Source of the DNA: Hymenobacter sp. J193
Lineage (GTDB): Bacteria > Bacteroidota > Bacteroidia > Cytophagales > Hymenobacteraceae
Direction of reading: 5' to 3'
Length of the DNA: 64,000 bases
Assembly: GCF_024700075.1 (NCBI RefSeq)
Contig: NZ_JAJONE010000001.1
Span: 1,364,001-1,428,000 of the forward strand
Numbering within the stretch: position 1 is the first letter of the stretch; each line of letters starts with the position of its first letter. A program made the position numbers and the translations under genes. Under the pieces are notes generated by a model. It was not told the origin of the DNA and did no database searches. It saw only the letters and a program-made list of their open reading frames with translations. Below, in pieces: positions 34,900-43,503 of the stretch.

Positions 34900-36240
34900 A
34901 TGGGACGCAAACTGCTGACCGAACATATTAACGTTGAAGGCATCGATACCTTTGAGGTATACCGCAAACACGGCGGCTACCGCTCGGTGGAGAAGGCCAT
35001 CAAAACGATGACGCCCGACGAGGTGGTGGAAGAAGTAAAGAAGTCGGGCCTGCGGGGCCGCGGCGGCGCGGGCTTCCCTACGGGCATGAAGTGGAGCTTC
35101 CTGGCGAAACCTGAGGGCGTGCCGCGTTACCTGGTGTGCAACGCCGACGAGTCGGAACCGGGTACCTTCAAGGACCGGCAGCTGATGTCGAAACTGCCCC
35201 ATTTGCTCATTGAGGGCATGATTACGAGCTCGTACGCGCTGGGCGCCAACACCTCGTATATCTACATCCGCGGTGAACTGTTGTACGTGCTGCGCATCCT
35301 GGAAAAAGCCATTGCCGAGGCGTACGCCAACGGCTTCCTGGGGAAAAATATTCTCGGCTCAGGCTACGACCTGGACCTGCACGTGCACCCCGGTGGTGGC
35401 GCCTACATCTGCGGGGAGGAAACGGCTTTGCTCGAATCGTTGGAAGGCAAACGCGGCAACCCCCGCAACAAGCCCCCGTTCCCGGCGGTGCAGGGCCTCT
35501 ATGCCCGCCCTACGGTGGTAAATAACGTGGAATCCATTGCGGCCGTCGTGCCTATCATCAACGAAGGTGGCGACGAGTATGCCAAAATCGGCGTAGGCCG
35601 GAGTACCGGCACCAAGCTGATTTCGGCCTGTGGTCACCTCAACAAGCCCGGCATCTACGAAATCGAGCTGGGCGTGCCCGTGGAGGAGTTTATTTACTCT
35701 GACGAGTACTGCGGCGGCATCTGGAAAGGCCGGCAGCTGAAGGCCGTGGTAGCCGGTGGCTCGTCCGTTCCAATTCTACCGACGGAGCTCATTCTGAAAA
35801 CGGCCGCTGGTGAAAACCGCCTGATGACGTATGAGTCGCTTTCGGATGGAGGGTTTATGACGGGGACCATGTTGGGCTCGGGTGGCTTTATTGCCATGGA
35901 CGAGACAACCTGCATCGTGCGCAACACCTGGAACTTCTCCCGCTTCTACCACCATGAGTCGTGCGGGCAATGCTCGCCGTGCCGCGAGGGAACGGGCTGG
36001 ATGGAGAAGGTACTGCACCGCCTGGAGCACGGCCACGGCCACATGGAAGACATCGACCTGCTGGTAAGCGTGGCCAAGCAAATCGAGGGGAACACCATTT
36101 GCCCGTTGGGCGAGGCAGCTGCCTGGCCGGTGGCCGCCGCTGTGCGCCATTTCCGCCACGAGTTTGAATGGCACGTGACCCACGCCAAGGAAGCTGCGCA
36201 GCCCGGTGCTGTGTATCGGCCCGGCGCGGTCCTGGCTTAA
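34900..36240 (+). CDS. nuoF: NADH-quinone oxidoreductase subunit F
   Basis: The 51-kDa subunit that binds NADH, FMN and a 4Fe-4S cluster, 446 residues. NADH site: GRGGAGFPTGMKWSFL; FMN site: VCNADESEPGTFKDR; Fe-S ligands: SCGQCSPCREG and, later, CPLGEAAAWPV. The ATG at 34900 is chosen because it starts the family alignment 20 bases after the nuoE stop. The frame stays open for about 107 codons upstream, but that part is in nuoE and has no similarity. Confidence 0.95.
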   Translation: MGRKLLTEHINVEGIDTFEVYRKHGGYRSVEKAIKTMTPDEVVEEVKKSGLRGRGGAGFPTGMKWSFLAKPEGVPRYLVCNADESEPGTFKDRQLMSKLPHLLIEGMITSSYALGANTSYIYIRGELLYVLRILEKAIAEAYANGFLGKNILGSGYDLDLHVHPGGGAYICGEETALLESLEGKRGNPRNKPPFPAVQGLYARPTVVNNVESIAAVVPIINEGGDEYAKIGVGRSTGTKLISACGHLNKPGIYEIELGVPVEEFIYSDEYCGGIWKGRQLKAVVAGGSSVPILPTELILKTAAGENRLMTYESLSDGGFMTGTMLGSGGFIAMDETTCIVRNTWNFSRFYHHESCGQCSPCREGTGWMEKVLHRLEHGHGHMEDIDLLVSVAKQIEGNTICPLGEAAAWPVAAAVRHFRHEFEWHVTHAKEAAQPGAVYRPGAVLA

Positions 36241-36284
36241 TTTATAGTAATTGACTTTCTCTTCCCCTCCGGAAGCTCTGAACA

Positions 36285-37289
36285 ATGGCTAAAATAACCT
36301 TTGATGGCGTTGAGGTAGAAGTTCCGGACGGAACCACTATCCTGAATGCGGCCCGCCAGATTGGCGGCGGCATCGTGCCCCCGGCCATGTGCTACTATAC
36401 CCCGCTGAAAGGCTCGGGTGGCAAGTGTCGTGCCTGCCTCGTGCGGGTAGCGGCCGGCTCGGCCAAGGACCCGCGCCCTATGCCCAAGCTGGTGGCCTCG
36501 TGCGTGACGCCGGTACAGGATGGCATGGTGGTCGAAAATACGACTTCCGAGCAGGTGCTGAGCGTGCGCAAGGGCATCGTGGAGATGCTGCTCATCAACC
36601 ACCCACTGGACTGCCCCGTGTGTGACCAGGCCGGCGAGTGTGACCTGCAGAACTTTGCCTTCGAGCACGGCGTGAGCACCACCCGCTACCAGGAAGAGCG
36701 CCGCACGTTCGAGAAAATCGACATCGGGCCGCTGATTCAGCTGCACATGACGCGCTGCATTCTGTGCTACCGCTGCGTGTACACGGCCGACCAGATTGCC
36801 AAGGGCGACCGGGTGCACGGCGTGCTGGGCCGGGGCGACGCGGCTGAAATCGGCACGTACATCGAGAATATCATCGACAACGACTTCTCCGGCAACGTGA
36901 TTGACGTGTGCCCGGTAGGTGCTCTGACGGACAAGACATTCCGCTTCAAGCAGCGCGTGTGGTTCACCAAACCCGTGAATGCCCACCGTGACTGCCCCAA
37001 GTGCGCCGGCAACGTGGTGCTCTGGTACAAAGGCAAAGATGTGCTTCGTACCACGGCCCGCAAAGACCAGTACGGCGAGGTGAAAGAGTGGATCTGCAAC
37101 GAGTGCCGCTTCGAGAAAAAGGAAACCTCGGATTGGGTTATCGAAGGCCCGGCCCATATCGACCGTTCTTCGGTAATTTCGGCCAACCACTACGAGCTGC
37201 CCGTGCTCAACCAGTCGGTGGTAGCCGACCTGCCCGAAAGCACCGTGCGTGACCTGCAGCAAAACCCGCCACTGAAACTCGGTAGCTAA
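36285..37289 (+). CDS. nuoG: NADH-quinone oxidoreductase subunit G, short form
   Basis: A 334-residue iron-sulfur protein holding the N-terminal part of NuoG only: a [2Fe-2S] ferredoxin domain (MCYYTPLKGSGGKCRACLVR), the 4Fe-4S H-C-x2-C-x5-C region (CPVCDQAGECDLQNFAFEHG) and a second binding region (RCILCYRCVYTADQ, then DVCPVGALTDKTF). The large molybdopterin-like domain of E. coli NuoG (over 900 residues) is absent, as is usual in related Bacteroidota. The end has an extra C-x2-C...C-x2-C pattern (DCPKCAGN and WICNECRF), which could hold zinc or a cluster. Confidence 0.93.
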   Translation: MAKITFDGVEVEVPDGTTILNAARQIGGGIVPPAMCYYTPLKGSGGKCRACLVRVAAGSAKDPRPMPKLVASCVTPVQDGMVVENTTSEQVLSVRKGIVEMLLINHPLDCPVCDQAGECDLQNFAFEHGVSTTRYQEERRTFEKIDIGPLIQLHMTRCILCYRCVYTADQIAKGDRVHGVLGRGDAAEIGTYIENIIDNDFSGNVIDVCPVGALTDKTFRFKQRVWFTKPVNAHRDCPKCAGNVVLWYKGKDVLRTTARKDQYGEVKEWICNECRFEKKETSDWVIEGPAHIDRSSVISANHYELPVLNQSVVADLPESTVRDLQQNPPLKLGS

Positions 37290-37298
37290 ACCAAAGAA

Positions 37299-37327
37299 CG
37301 TCATGCTGAGCTTGCCGAAGCATGACA
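37299..37327. repeat. Short REP-like palindrome between nuoG and nuoH
   Basis: GTCATGC (37300-37306) and GCATGAC (37320-37326) flank TGAGCTTGCCGAA. The same ends occur in the long palindrome at 13200-13294, so this looks like a minimal member of that family. Confidence 0.65.
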
Positions 37328-37356
37328 GACGTCCTCAAGGCTAACAGCTTAAAAGA

Positions 37357-38439
37357 ATGCTAGAACTACCCGCCCTCGGCTGGCAATCCATTGTCATCTT
37401 CGTTGTATTTGCGCTTTCACTGCTGATTGCGACCTACTGCACCTACGCAGAGCGCGTTATTGCGGCGTTTCTGCAGGACCGCGTGGGCCCCGACCGAGCC
37501 GGCCCCTACGGCCTGCTGCAGCCCCTGGCCGATGCCGTGAAGATGTTCACGAAGGAAGAATTCTTTCCCGGCGGGGCCAACAAGGCGCTGTTCGTGTTTG
37601 GTCCCTGCCTGGCCATGATTACGGCCCTGATGTCGTCGGCGGTAATTCCGTTCGGCAACAACATGAGCTTCGGCAACAATGCCTTCTTCCTGCAGGGTAT
37701 TGAAGTAAACATCGGCATGCTGTGGATTTTCGGCGTGGTGTCGCTGGGCGTGTACGGGGTAATGATTGGTGGCTGGGCTTCCAACAACAAGTTTTCCCTG
37801 CTGGGTGCCGTGCGGGCAGCTTCCCAGAACATCAGCTACGAGTTGGCTATGGGCATGGCGCTGATTGCCGTGCTGATGATTTCGGGCACGCTCAGCCTGC
37901 GCGAAATCACGCTGCAGCAGTCGGTGGCCGGCGAGTGGCACACCTGGAATATCGTAAAGCAGCCGCTGGGCTTTATTATCTTCCTGGTGTGCGCCTTCGC
38001 CGAAACCAACCGTACCCCCTTCGACCTGCCCGAGTGCGAAACCGAGCTAGTGGGCGGCTACCACACCGAGTATTCCTCAATGAAGCTGGGCCTGTACCTG
38101 TTCTCGGAATACGTGAACATCTTCGTGGTATCGGCCGTGATGAGCGTACTGTACTTCGGCGGCTTCAACTTCCCCTTCCAGTACGAAATGCGCGACTGGC
38201 TCGTAAGCAACCACGACTGGACGCTGGCCTCGGCCCAGAACTTGATTACCATTCTGGGCACCGTAGGGTTGTTTCTGAAGATTTTTGCCTTCATCTTCTT
38301 TTTCATGTGGGTGCGCTGGACGCTGCCGCGCTTCCGCTACGACCAGCTGATGCGCCTGGGCTGGACCATTCTCATCCCGCTGGCCGTGTTTAACATCCTG
38401 CTCACCGGCGGGCTCATCCTGTTTGGGGTGATTCAATAA
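37357..38439 (+). CDS. nuoH: NADH-quinone oxidoreductase subunit H
   Basis: A 360-residue membrane subunit with about eight helices that forms the quinone channel. Signatures: CTYAERVIAAFLQDRVGPDR with GPYGLLQPLADAVKMFTKEE, and FAETNRTPFDLPECETELVG with GYHTEYSSMK. It begins 67 bases after nuoG with a short palindrome between. The fragment-free sequence and usual length point to an intact gene. Confidence 0.96.
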   Translation: MLELPALGWQSIVIFVVFALSLLIATYCTYAERVIAAFLQDRVGPDRAGPYGLLQPLADAVKMFTKEEFFPGGANKALFVFGPCLAMITALMSSAVIPFGNNMSFGNNAFFLQGIEVNIGMLWIFGVVSLGVYGVMIGGWASNNKFSLLGAVRAASQNISYELAMGMALIAVLMISGTLSLREITLQQSVAGEWHTWNIVKQPLGFIIFLVCAFAETNRTPFDLPECETELVGGYHTEYSSMKLGLYLFSEYVNIFVVSAVMSVLYFGGFNFPFQYEMRDWLVSNHDWTLASAQNLITILGTVGLFLKIFAFIFFFMWVRWTLPRFRYDQLMRLGWTILIPLAVFNILLTGGLILFGVIQ

Positions 38440-38447
38440 CGCTTCAG

Positions 38448-38536
38448 GCGCGGGCTACAAAGCTCGCGCTTCCAACGATAATCGTCACATCGGCTGGGCC
38501 TGACGCGAACTACAAAACTCGCGTTAGCCCAGCCGA
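38448..38536. repeat. Two hairpins sharing a CTACAAA loop between nuoH and nuoI
   Basis: The first, 38448-38469, is GCGCGGGC-TACAAA-GCTCGCGC. The second, 38490-38536, has a TCGGCTGGGC/GCCCAGCCGA outer stem and an ACGCGA/TCGCGT inner stem around ACTACAAAAC. Both present a CTACAAA loop closed by GCG-rich stems, so they look like copies of one element. Confidence 0.7.
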
Positions 38537-38551
38537 ATCCGACTACTCCTT

Positions 38552-39121
38552 ATGCAACTCACCAACCGAGCCAAGAAACTAGAGAAGAAGCCGATGACGC
38601 TGGCCGAGCGGGCTTACCTGCCGGCCATCTTCCAGGGCCTAAGCATTACGATGCGCCACTTCTTCATGAAGAAGGCCACCGTGCGCTACCCCGAGGAAGT
38701 GCGCCCCTTCTCCCCCATCTTCCGGGGCCTGCACGTGCTCAAGCGCGACGAGCAGGGCCGGGAGCGGTGCACCGCCTGTGGCCTCTGCGCTGTGGCCTGC
38801 CCCGCCGAAGCCATTACGATGGTGGCCGGCGAGCGGAAAAAGGGCGAAGAAGGCCTCTACCGCGAGGAGAAGTACGCCATCAGCTACGAAATCAACATGC
38901 TGCGCTGCATCTTCTGCGGGCTCTGCGAAGAAGCCTGCCCGAAAGCCGCCGTGTACCTCCAGGCCGACAAGATGGCTCCGCCGCGCTTCGAGCGGGACGA
39001 GTTCATCTACGGCAAGGACCGTCTGGTAGAGCCCGTGTCGCCGGATGAGCGGTCCGTCCGCGGCATTCAGCTCACGCCCGAGCAGGCCGATACGTTGCGC
39101 GGCAAGCTGCAGCAGGCATAA
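38552..39121 (+). CDS. nuoI: NADH-quinone oxidoreductase subunit I
   Basis: The 8Fe ferredoxin-like subunit of complex I, 189 residues, that carries electrons to NuoB. Two C-x2-C-x2-C-x3-C motifs are seen: RCTACGLCAVACPAEAI and RCIFCGLCEEACPKAAV. The N-terminal part (FQGLSITMRHFFMKKATVRY) is the usual membrane-contact helix. It follows nuoH by about 110 bases that contain the twin hairpins. Confidence 0.96.
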   Translation: MQLTNRAKKLEKKPMTLAERAYLPAIFQGLSITMRHFFMKKATVRYPEEVRPFSPIFRGLHVLKRDEQGRERCTACGLCAVACPAEAITMVAGERKKGEEGLYREEKYAISYEINMLRCIFCGLCEEACPKAAVYLQADKMAPPRFERDEFIYGKDRLVEPVSPDERSVRGIQLTPEQADTLRGKLQQA

Positions 39122-39168
39122 TGATACTTGTGTTGCTCTGCATAGCGCAACAAAACTAACTTCTTCTC

Positions 39169-39681
39169 ATGTCTCCTCTTTTCCTGTTTCTGTCGTTTGT
39201 GGCGCTGCTGAGCGCGCTGGGCGTGGTGTTTGCCAAAAACCCGGTGCACAGCGTGCTGTTCCTGATTCTGACGTTCTTCTCCCTCTCCGGGCACTACCTG
39301 CTGCTGAACGCGCAGTTTCTGGCGGCCGTGAACATCATCGTGTATGCAGGGGCCATCATGGTCCTCTTCCTGTTCGTGATTATGTTCCTGAACCTGAACG
39401 TGGACACGGAACCGCACAAGCCGGCCCTGGCCAAAATTGCCGCAGCAGTGGCCGGTGGCTCCCTGCTGCTCATTCTGGTAGCGGCCCTGAAAGACGTGCG
39501 GCCCACTGGGGTACCGACCGGCACGGCCTTTAACTCGCAAATCGGAATGGTAGACCAGCTGGGCATGAGGCTGTACACCGACTTCCTGCTGCCCTTCGAG
39601 TTGGCCTCCGTGCTGTTTCTGGTGGCTATGGTCGGCGCCGTGATGCTGGGCAAGCGCGAAACCGGCGAGCGGAATTTTTAG
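39169..39681 (+). CDS. nuoJ: NADH-quinone oxidoreductase subunit J
   Basis: A 170-residue membrane subunit with about five helices. The family pattern KNPVHSVLFLILTFFSLSGH and YLLLNAQFLAAVNIIVYAGA followed by IMVLFLFVIMFLNL is clear. The C-terminal EKRE-like end (VGAVMLGKRETGERNF) matches other Bacteroidota NuoJ. In most genomes nuoK follows directly; here a terminator follows 30 bases after the stop and nuoK is 12 kb away. Confidence 0.94.
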   Translation: MSPLFLFLSFVALLSALGVVFAKNPVHSVLFLILTFFSLSGHYLLLNAQFLAAVNIIVYAGAIMVLFLFVIMFLNLNVDTEPHKPALAKIAAAVAGGSLLLILVAALKDVRPTGVPTGTAFNSQIGMVDQLGMRLYTDFLLPFELASVLFLVAMVGAVMLGKRETGERNF

Positions 39682-39710
39682 CTTTATCCGCTGCTATTAG
39701 CAGAAATGAA

Positions 39711-39746
39711 ACGCGGCGGCTGAAACATCAGTCGCCGCGTTTTTTA
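39711..39746 (+). terminator. Terminator after nuoJ
   Basis: ACGCGGCGGCTGA and TCAGTCGCCGCGT form a 13-bp stem with one wobble pair and a four-base loop, followed by T5-6. It ends the nuoA-J transcript, so nuoK-N must have its own promoter. Confidence 0.85.
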
Positions 39747-39774
39747 TGTACTTGCAACAGCCCCATTCTATTTT

Positions 39775-40353
39775 ATGAAAAGCTTTTTTTTCGCTCTTGC
39801 TTCTTTTGGATTTCCCATGCTTTTTCAGGTAGTGGAATCGTTTGTAAAAAGCCAAAAAAGACCAATATTGATTGTAAACATCTATGTTAATAATCAAGAG
39901 AAAAGATTACGAGTAAAAGCAAAGAATATAGCATTAAGGTCTCGCACTCGAAATTATGCTCTTCAGGACAGCGCTAATACATTAATTCTACCAGCCATAC
40001 CTAAAGACGACACACTGGAATTGACTATTAAAATAAACTATCAGCACATTCGCATGAACTATATTCCAGGGTGGCGATTGCAGCCCGGAGCAACTGTTTC
40101 AATTGGCCGGCTCAATAATTTCAACAAAGTTATTTCGATAGCTAAAGAGGACAATATGACTCCATCAGATGAAGGTTATTCTATTTGGAATAACAGATAT
40201 CGTATAGCACCGGAAGGAAGTGTTATTGACTTACCCAACATCACCGATATTAAACAAGTCAATTACATTATCTTAAATGGATATGCACAAGGCACATATT
40301 TGATGGTTCATCGAATAATACCCAAATCAAATACGCAAAAAACAGGCAACTGA
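39775..40353 (+). CDS. AT-rich hypothetical protein
   Basis: A 192-residue protein with an N-terminal hydrophobic stretch (FFFALASFGFPMLFQVV) that may be a signal or anchor, followed by a beta-rich domain (ILIVNIYVNNQEKRLRVKAK, then LELTIKINYQHIRMNYIPGW) and NYIILNGYAQGTYLMVHRI at the end. I do not recognise a family. It is distinctly AT-rich and rich in N, I and K codons unlike the nuo genes beside it, which suggests transfer. It is the first gene of the 12 kb block that splits the nuo cluster. Confidence 0.65.
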   Translation: MKSFFFALASFGFPMLFQVVESFVKSQKRPILIVNIYVNNQEKRLRVKAKNIALRSRTRNYALQDSANTLILPAIPKDDTLELTIKINYQHIRMNYIPGWRLQPGATVSIGRLNNFNKVISIAKEDNMTPSDEGYSIWNNRYRIAPEGSVIDLPNITDIKQVNYIILNGYAQGTYLMVHRIIPKSNTQKTGN

Positions 40354-40455
40354 TGTATCAGTCGCTGCTTGTCATTCTATAATTCGTTCCCATGCTGACA
40401 ATAGAAACTCATACACTATACGCAATTGCTTTAAGCTCGTACTAATTCTTCAACT

Positions 40456-41031
40456 ATGAAACTTCCTGCTAGAAGGCCGTTCTTCTACACGCTATTCATT
40501 GCCACGGCCACTATTCTAGTCGTATGGTTTTTGGGTTTGCGGCAAGAGTGGAGCCTGTTTAAAGAATCACTCATTACGCTTACCATCCTGTCGGTAGCAT
40601 TTGGGTCATTCCTGACGGTAAGCCTGTTTCAGGGAGTCTGGGTTCACGACAATTTTGGCAATCTGCAGGAACACATCCGGCGCATGCCTTTCCCCGACCA
40701 GATAACCGAATTAAGTACAGGGGATTTAGATCTGGATTTTGATGCGGGTGAAGGGTGCGGCGCTATTATCCTCGGCATTTTGGCGTGGCTGCTGGTTGCA
40801 GCTATTGCCGTGGTTCTGCTCTGGTTTTTTGCGGCCGTAGCCTGGGTTGTTTTTATGGTACTGTCCGCTATGCTTTACTGGATTTTCTTCCGGGCACTTC
40901 GGTTTGCGCTGCGTCATGGGCGCGAATGCCGGGGAAGGCTTGCCCCAAGCCTGCGCTATGCATTTACCTACACGATAGTATATACATCCTGGCTTTACGC
41001 CATTATATTGACCACACACTACTTGCTATAG
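40456..41031 (+). CDS. Hypothetical membrane protein
   Basis: A 191-residue protein with two N-terminal helices (FFYTLFIATATILVVWFLGL and ITLTILSVAFGSFLTVSLF), a soluble middle (MPFPDQITELSTGDLDLDFD), and hydrophobic helices in a long run (GAIILGILAWLLVAAIAVVL), ending with another helix. No family recognised. It lies in the insert between nuoJ and nuoK and reads the same way as its neighbours. Confidence 0.6.
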   Translation: MKLPARRPFFYTLFIATATILVVWFLGLRQEWSLFKESLITLTILSVAFGSFLTVSLFQGVWVHDNFGNLQEHIRRMPFPDQITELSTGDLDLDFDAGEGCGAIILGILAWLLVAAIAVVLLWFFAAVAWVVFMVLSAMLYWIFFRALRFALRHGRECRGRLAPSLRYAFTYTIVYTSWLYAIILTTHYLL

Positions 41032-41077
41032 AAAGCAATTCCTGCCCCGGTTTCACCGACGTTTTTTATGTTTAGGC

Positions 41078-41596
41078 ATGGAAATCAAGCTGTATAAATC
41101 CCCTTGGCGGGCCGTGAAGCTGCTGCTGGGCAGCGGAGCCTTTGTGGCGGCAGGCGTTTGGCTGTTGCAGCAGCCGGATACGTCGCGCCTGATGGCGTGG
41201 GCCTGCGTGGGGTTCTTTGGGCTGGGCATTCCCGTGGGCATTTTTCAGCTGCTCGACCGGCGCCCGCAGATCATCATCAATGAAGTAGGCATTTTCGACC
41301 GCACCACTTACAAGGGCTTTATCAACTGGGATATTATTCAGGATGCGTACCTGATGGAGGTGCATGGGCAGAAAATTCTGTGCCTAGTGGTGCCACAGGA
41401 GTTTGAGCCCTCCCGCGCCCAGGGCACCGTGGCCCAGTCGATGGCCCAGCTGGCAAAGTCCCTCGGGTTTCAGGAGCTGAATATCCCGCTGGGCATGATT
41501 CAGATCAACGAAGTACGCTTCACCCAGTTTCTGCTTGCCATGACCCAGGTAGAGCGCCCCGACCGCGCGAACCTGCTGGCGCAGTATAACGCTTAA
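41078..41596 (+). CDS. STM3941-family-like membrane protein
   Basis: A 172-residue protein with two N-terminal membrane helices (LLLGSGAFVAAGVWLL and ACVGFFGLGIPVGIFQLL) and a PH-like beta domain (IIINEVGIFDRTTYKGFINW, then DAYLMEVHGQKILCLVV). The pattern of paired helices followed by an immunity-protein-like PH domain resembles STM3941-family proteins. Function is unknown. The start at 41078 follows an AT-rich stretch of 45 bases. Confidence 0.6.
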   Translation: MEIKLYKSPWRAVKLLLGSGAFVAAGVWLLQQPDTSRLMAWACVGFFGLGIPVGIFQLLDRRPQIIINEVGIFDRTTYKGFINWDIIQDAYLMEVHGQKILCLVVPQEFEPSRAQGTVAQSMAQLAKSLGFQELNIPLGMIQINEVRFTQFLLAMTQVERPDRANLLAQYNA

Positions 41597-41643
41597 GACC
41601 ACCGCGGCCCCCGATTTCTCAGAGGCCGCGGTAGTATCAAGCG

Positions 41644-42021
41644 TTATAAGGAAGCCGACTGACTGGGGTCTGCCGCCCGGCGGCGCATCCAAGCCGGCCC
41701 GCAGGCACCCGCCATTTTCTGACGGAACTTCTCCTGCTCTTCGGGCGTGAGGCCGGCCATGCGGGCCTCCACTTTCTGCTTCCACTCCCGGCGGTGTCGT
41801 GCCCAGCCCCCGCGGCCCTTGCGCCCGCCCCAGCCCCCGAACAGGATACGGGAAAGCACGAGCAGGCCCAGCGCCTGCCAGATGCTGATAAGCGGCAGAT
41901 TGAACAGGTCGGGCAGCAGCCAGTTCCACAGGCGCATGGTTACGTAGCCCGCCACGGCCACAAACAGAACGGCGAAAAGTACGAATTTGAGGCCGCGCAG
42001 CAGCCAGAAGGAGCGGTTCAT
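41644..42021 (-). CDS. Small membrane protein downstream of a sigma factor gene
   Basis: A 125-residue protein with two helices (FVLFAVLFVAVAGYVTMRLW and IWQALGLLVLSRILFG), then a basic, glycine-rich region and a helical tail with LTPEEQEKFRQKMAGACG. I do not recognise a named family. It is the second gene after the ECF sigma factor, with the 104-base gap formed entirely by an inverted repeat. An anti-sigma-like or modulating role is possible but only a guess from position. Confidence 0.6.
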   Translation of the reverse strand: MNRSFWLLRGLKFVLFAVLFVAVAGYVTMRLWNWLLPDLFNLPLISIWQALGLLVLSRILFGGWGGRKGRGGWARHRREWKQKVEARMAGLTPEEQEKFRQKMAGACGPAWMRRRAADPSQSASL

Positions 42022-42022
42022 T

Positions 42023-42125
42023 TTTGTTGTCAGTTATCAGTTGATAGTTGTCAGGTAGTGAGAGCCGTCAGCGTTGCTGTATCAATAGCAGTGATACTGG
42101 CAACTGACAACTCTCGACCAACAAC
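42023..42125. repeat. Spacer hairpin between the sigma factor gene and its downstream gene
   Basis: TTTGTTGTCAGTTATCAGTT (42023 on) is matched by CTGGCAACTGACAACTCTCG with CCAACAAC near 42098-42125. The arms use a TTGTCAGTT unit in place of CTAAGTTCT, but position and orientation match the other spacer hairpins: it runs from stop to start. Confidence 0.7.
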
Positions 42126-42728
42126 TCAATCCGTAAATAGCTCGGTGTAGAGCGTCTGGAGGCGTTTGCGCAGGTGCTGCACGGCGTAGTGCTTGCGCGA
42201 AATGAGGGTTTTGAGCGGAACGCCGGTTTCCTCCTCCATTTCACGAAAGGTCTTGTCTTCCAGCTCGTGCCAGATGAACACTTGTCGCTGAGCGGCCGGC
42301 AGTTCGGCCAGGGCGTCGCTGAGGGTTTCCATCAGCGTTTCGCGCAGCAGGCGGTTTTCCGGCGCATCGTCGGTGGCGGGCAGCAGGTCGGCCAGCAGCA
42401 GGGAATTCTCCTCATCATCGGAGTATGCGGCCATTTCCGCTTCCAGCGAGGTAGTGCGCTTGCGCCGGTACAGGTCCGTGATTTTGTTGCGGGCCACCCG
42501 AAAAAGCCAGGCAGCGGCCTGCTCTACGGGCTTCAGCATCCGGTAGCTTTCTACCAGTTCGGCAAACACGTCCTGCAACACGTCTTCGGCTTCCGCCTCG
42601 TCGGGGATGCGGCGGCGAATGAACGCCAGCAGGCGCTTGCGCTGGGTGCGCACGGCTTCCTGTATCTGCAGGTCCTGGTGGCCGGCCGTCATCAGCGAAG
42701 CATCGAGGGGTAAAGCAATGGTTTCCAT
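42126..42728 (-). CDS. ECF-type RNA polymerase sigma factor
   Basis: A 200-residue sigma factor. Region 2 reads LLAFIRRRIPDEAEAEDVLQ and DVFAELVESYRMLKPVEQAA with AWLFRVARNKITDLYRRKR; region 4 reads ALAELPAAQRQVFIWHELED with KTFREMEEETGVPLKTLISR. It redirects RNA polymerase to a small regulon that I cannot identify. I use the ATG at 42728. A strong hairpin lies about 120 bases upstream. The following small membrane protein may be its partner. Confidence 0.9.
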   Translation of the reverse strand: METIALPLDASLMTAGHQDLQIQEAVRTQRKRLLAFIRRRIPDEAEAEDVLQDVFAELVESYRMLKPVEQAAAWLFRVARNKITDLYRRKRTTSLEAEMAAYSDDEENSLLLADLLPATDDAPENRLLRETLMETLSDALAELPAAQRQVFIWHELEDKTFREMEEETGVPLKTLISRKHYAVQHLRKRLQTLYTELFTD

Positions 42729-42844
42729 TCTACTGACGCAGACGCGCCAGCCGGCAAGATATTTTAGCGGCGCCGAAAATATTCCGCCCGCTCTGCGCTC
42801 CACCGCTTATGGCGGCGTAAAGGCCCTTCTAAGCGGCGTAGATG

Positions 42845-42877
42845 CGTTTCGAAAGGGCGTACGGCCCTTTCGAAACG
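42845..42877 (-). terminator. Strong hairpin between the MaoC and sigma genes
   Basis: CGTTTCGAAAGGGC and its exact complement form a 14-bp stem with a five-base loop. There is no T-run. It could end the MaoC transcript or be part of the leader of the sigma gene, about 117 bases from its start. Confidence 0.5.
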
Positions 42878-42886
42878 GCGTGTGCC

Positions 42887-43348
42887 TTACTGGAAGTGGT
42901 ACAGGAAGGTGATGATGCCAGTATAGGCCGGCTTGCGGCTGCCGTTGATTTCCAGATTTACCTCAATGCGGGCTTTGGCAATGCCGCGCAGGTCTTTCAC
43001 CGATAGCAGCTTGGCTTGCAGGCGTACTTCGCTGTTTACCAGCACGGCCTGGTTGAAGCGCAGGGCTTCGATTTCGTAGTTCACTTGCATTTTCAGGTTC
43101 TCAATCGTCACAATCTGGTTCCAGAGGTAAGGCAGCAGCGCTACGGTGAGGTAGCCGTGCGCAATGGTGCCCCCAAACGGTGACTCGGCCGCGGCGCGGT
43201 CCGCGTCCAGGTGAATCCACTGAAAATCGAGCGTGGCGGCCGCAAAATGGTTGATCTGCTCCTGGGTGATGGTGTGCCAGGCGGAGGTGCCTAGCTCCTG
43301 GGTTTCGTACTGTTGCAGCTCCGGGAGGCTGCCAATGGTAAGGCTCAT
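42887..43348 (-). CDS. MaoC-family (R)-specific enoyl-CoA hydratase-like protein
   Basis: A 153-residue hot-dog fold protein that should hydrate or dehydrate acyl-CoA thioesters in the cytoplasm. The catalytic motif is seen as FQWIHLDADRAAAESPFGGT with IAHGYLTVALLP, giving the D-x4-H pair. The rest (VNYEIEALRFNQAVLVNSEV) is typical. No fatty-acid or polyhydroxyalkanoate genes are nearby, so the pathway is not defined by context. Confidence 0.88.
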   Translation of the reverse strand: MSLTIGSLPELQQYETQELGTSAWHTITQEQINHFAAATLDFQWIHLDADRAAAESPFGGTIAHGYLTVALLPYLWNQIVTIENLKMQVNYEIEALRFNQAVLVNSEVRLQAKLLSVKDLRGIAKARIEVNLEINGSRKPAYTGIITFLYHFQ

Positions 43349-43447
43349 ACGGGAGGGAATTGGCGGAAAAAGGTGCGAGCGGCGAAGGTACGCGTTAACC
43401 GCCGTGTGTAATGAGAGTAATCGAAGCAGCTAAATACCCTGAAAAGC

Positions 43448-43482
43448 AAAAAGCGGCTCCCCAAGATGGGGAGCCGCTTTTG
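43448..43482 (-). terminator. Terminator after the giant surface protein gene
   Basis: AAAAAGCGGCTCCCC and its complement form a long perfect stem with a five-base loop, with A and T runs at the two outer ends. It lies 22 bases after the stop of the gene to the right, on the minus strand. Confidence 0.88.
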
Positions 43483-43503
43483 AGGACGTGGGTAGCATCA
43501 AAG

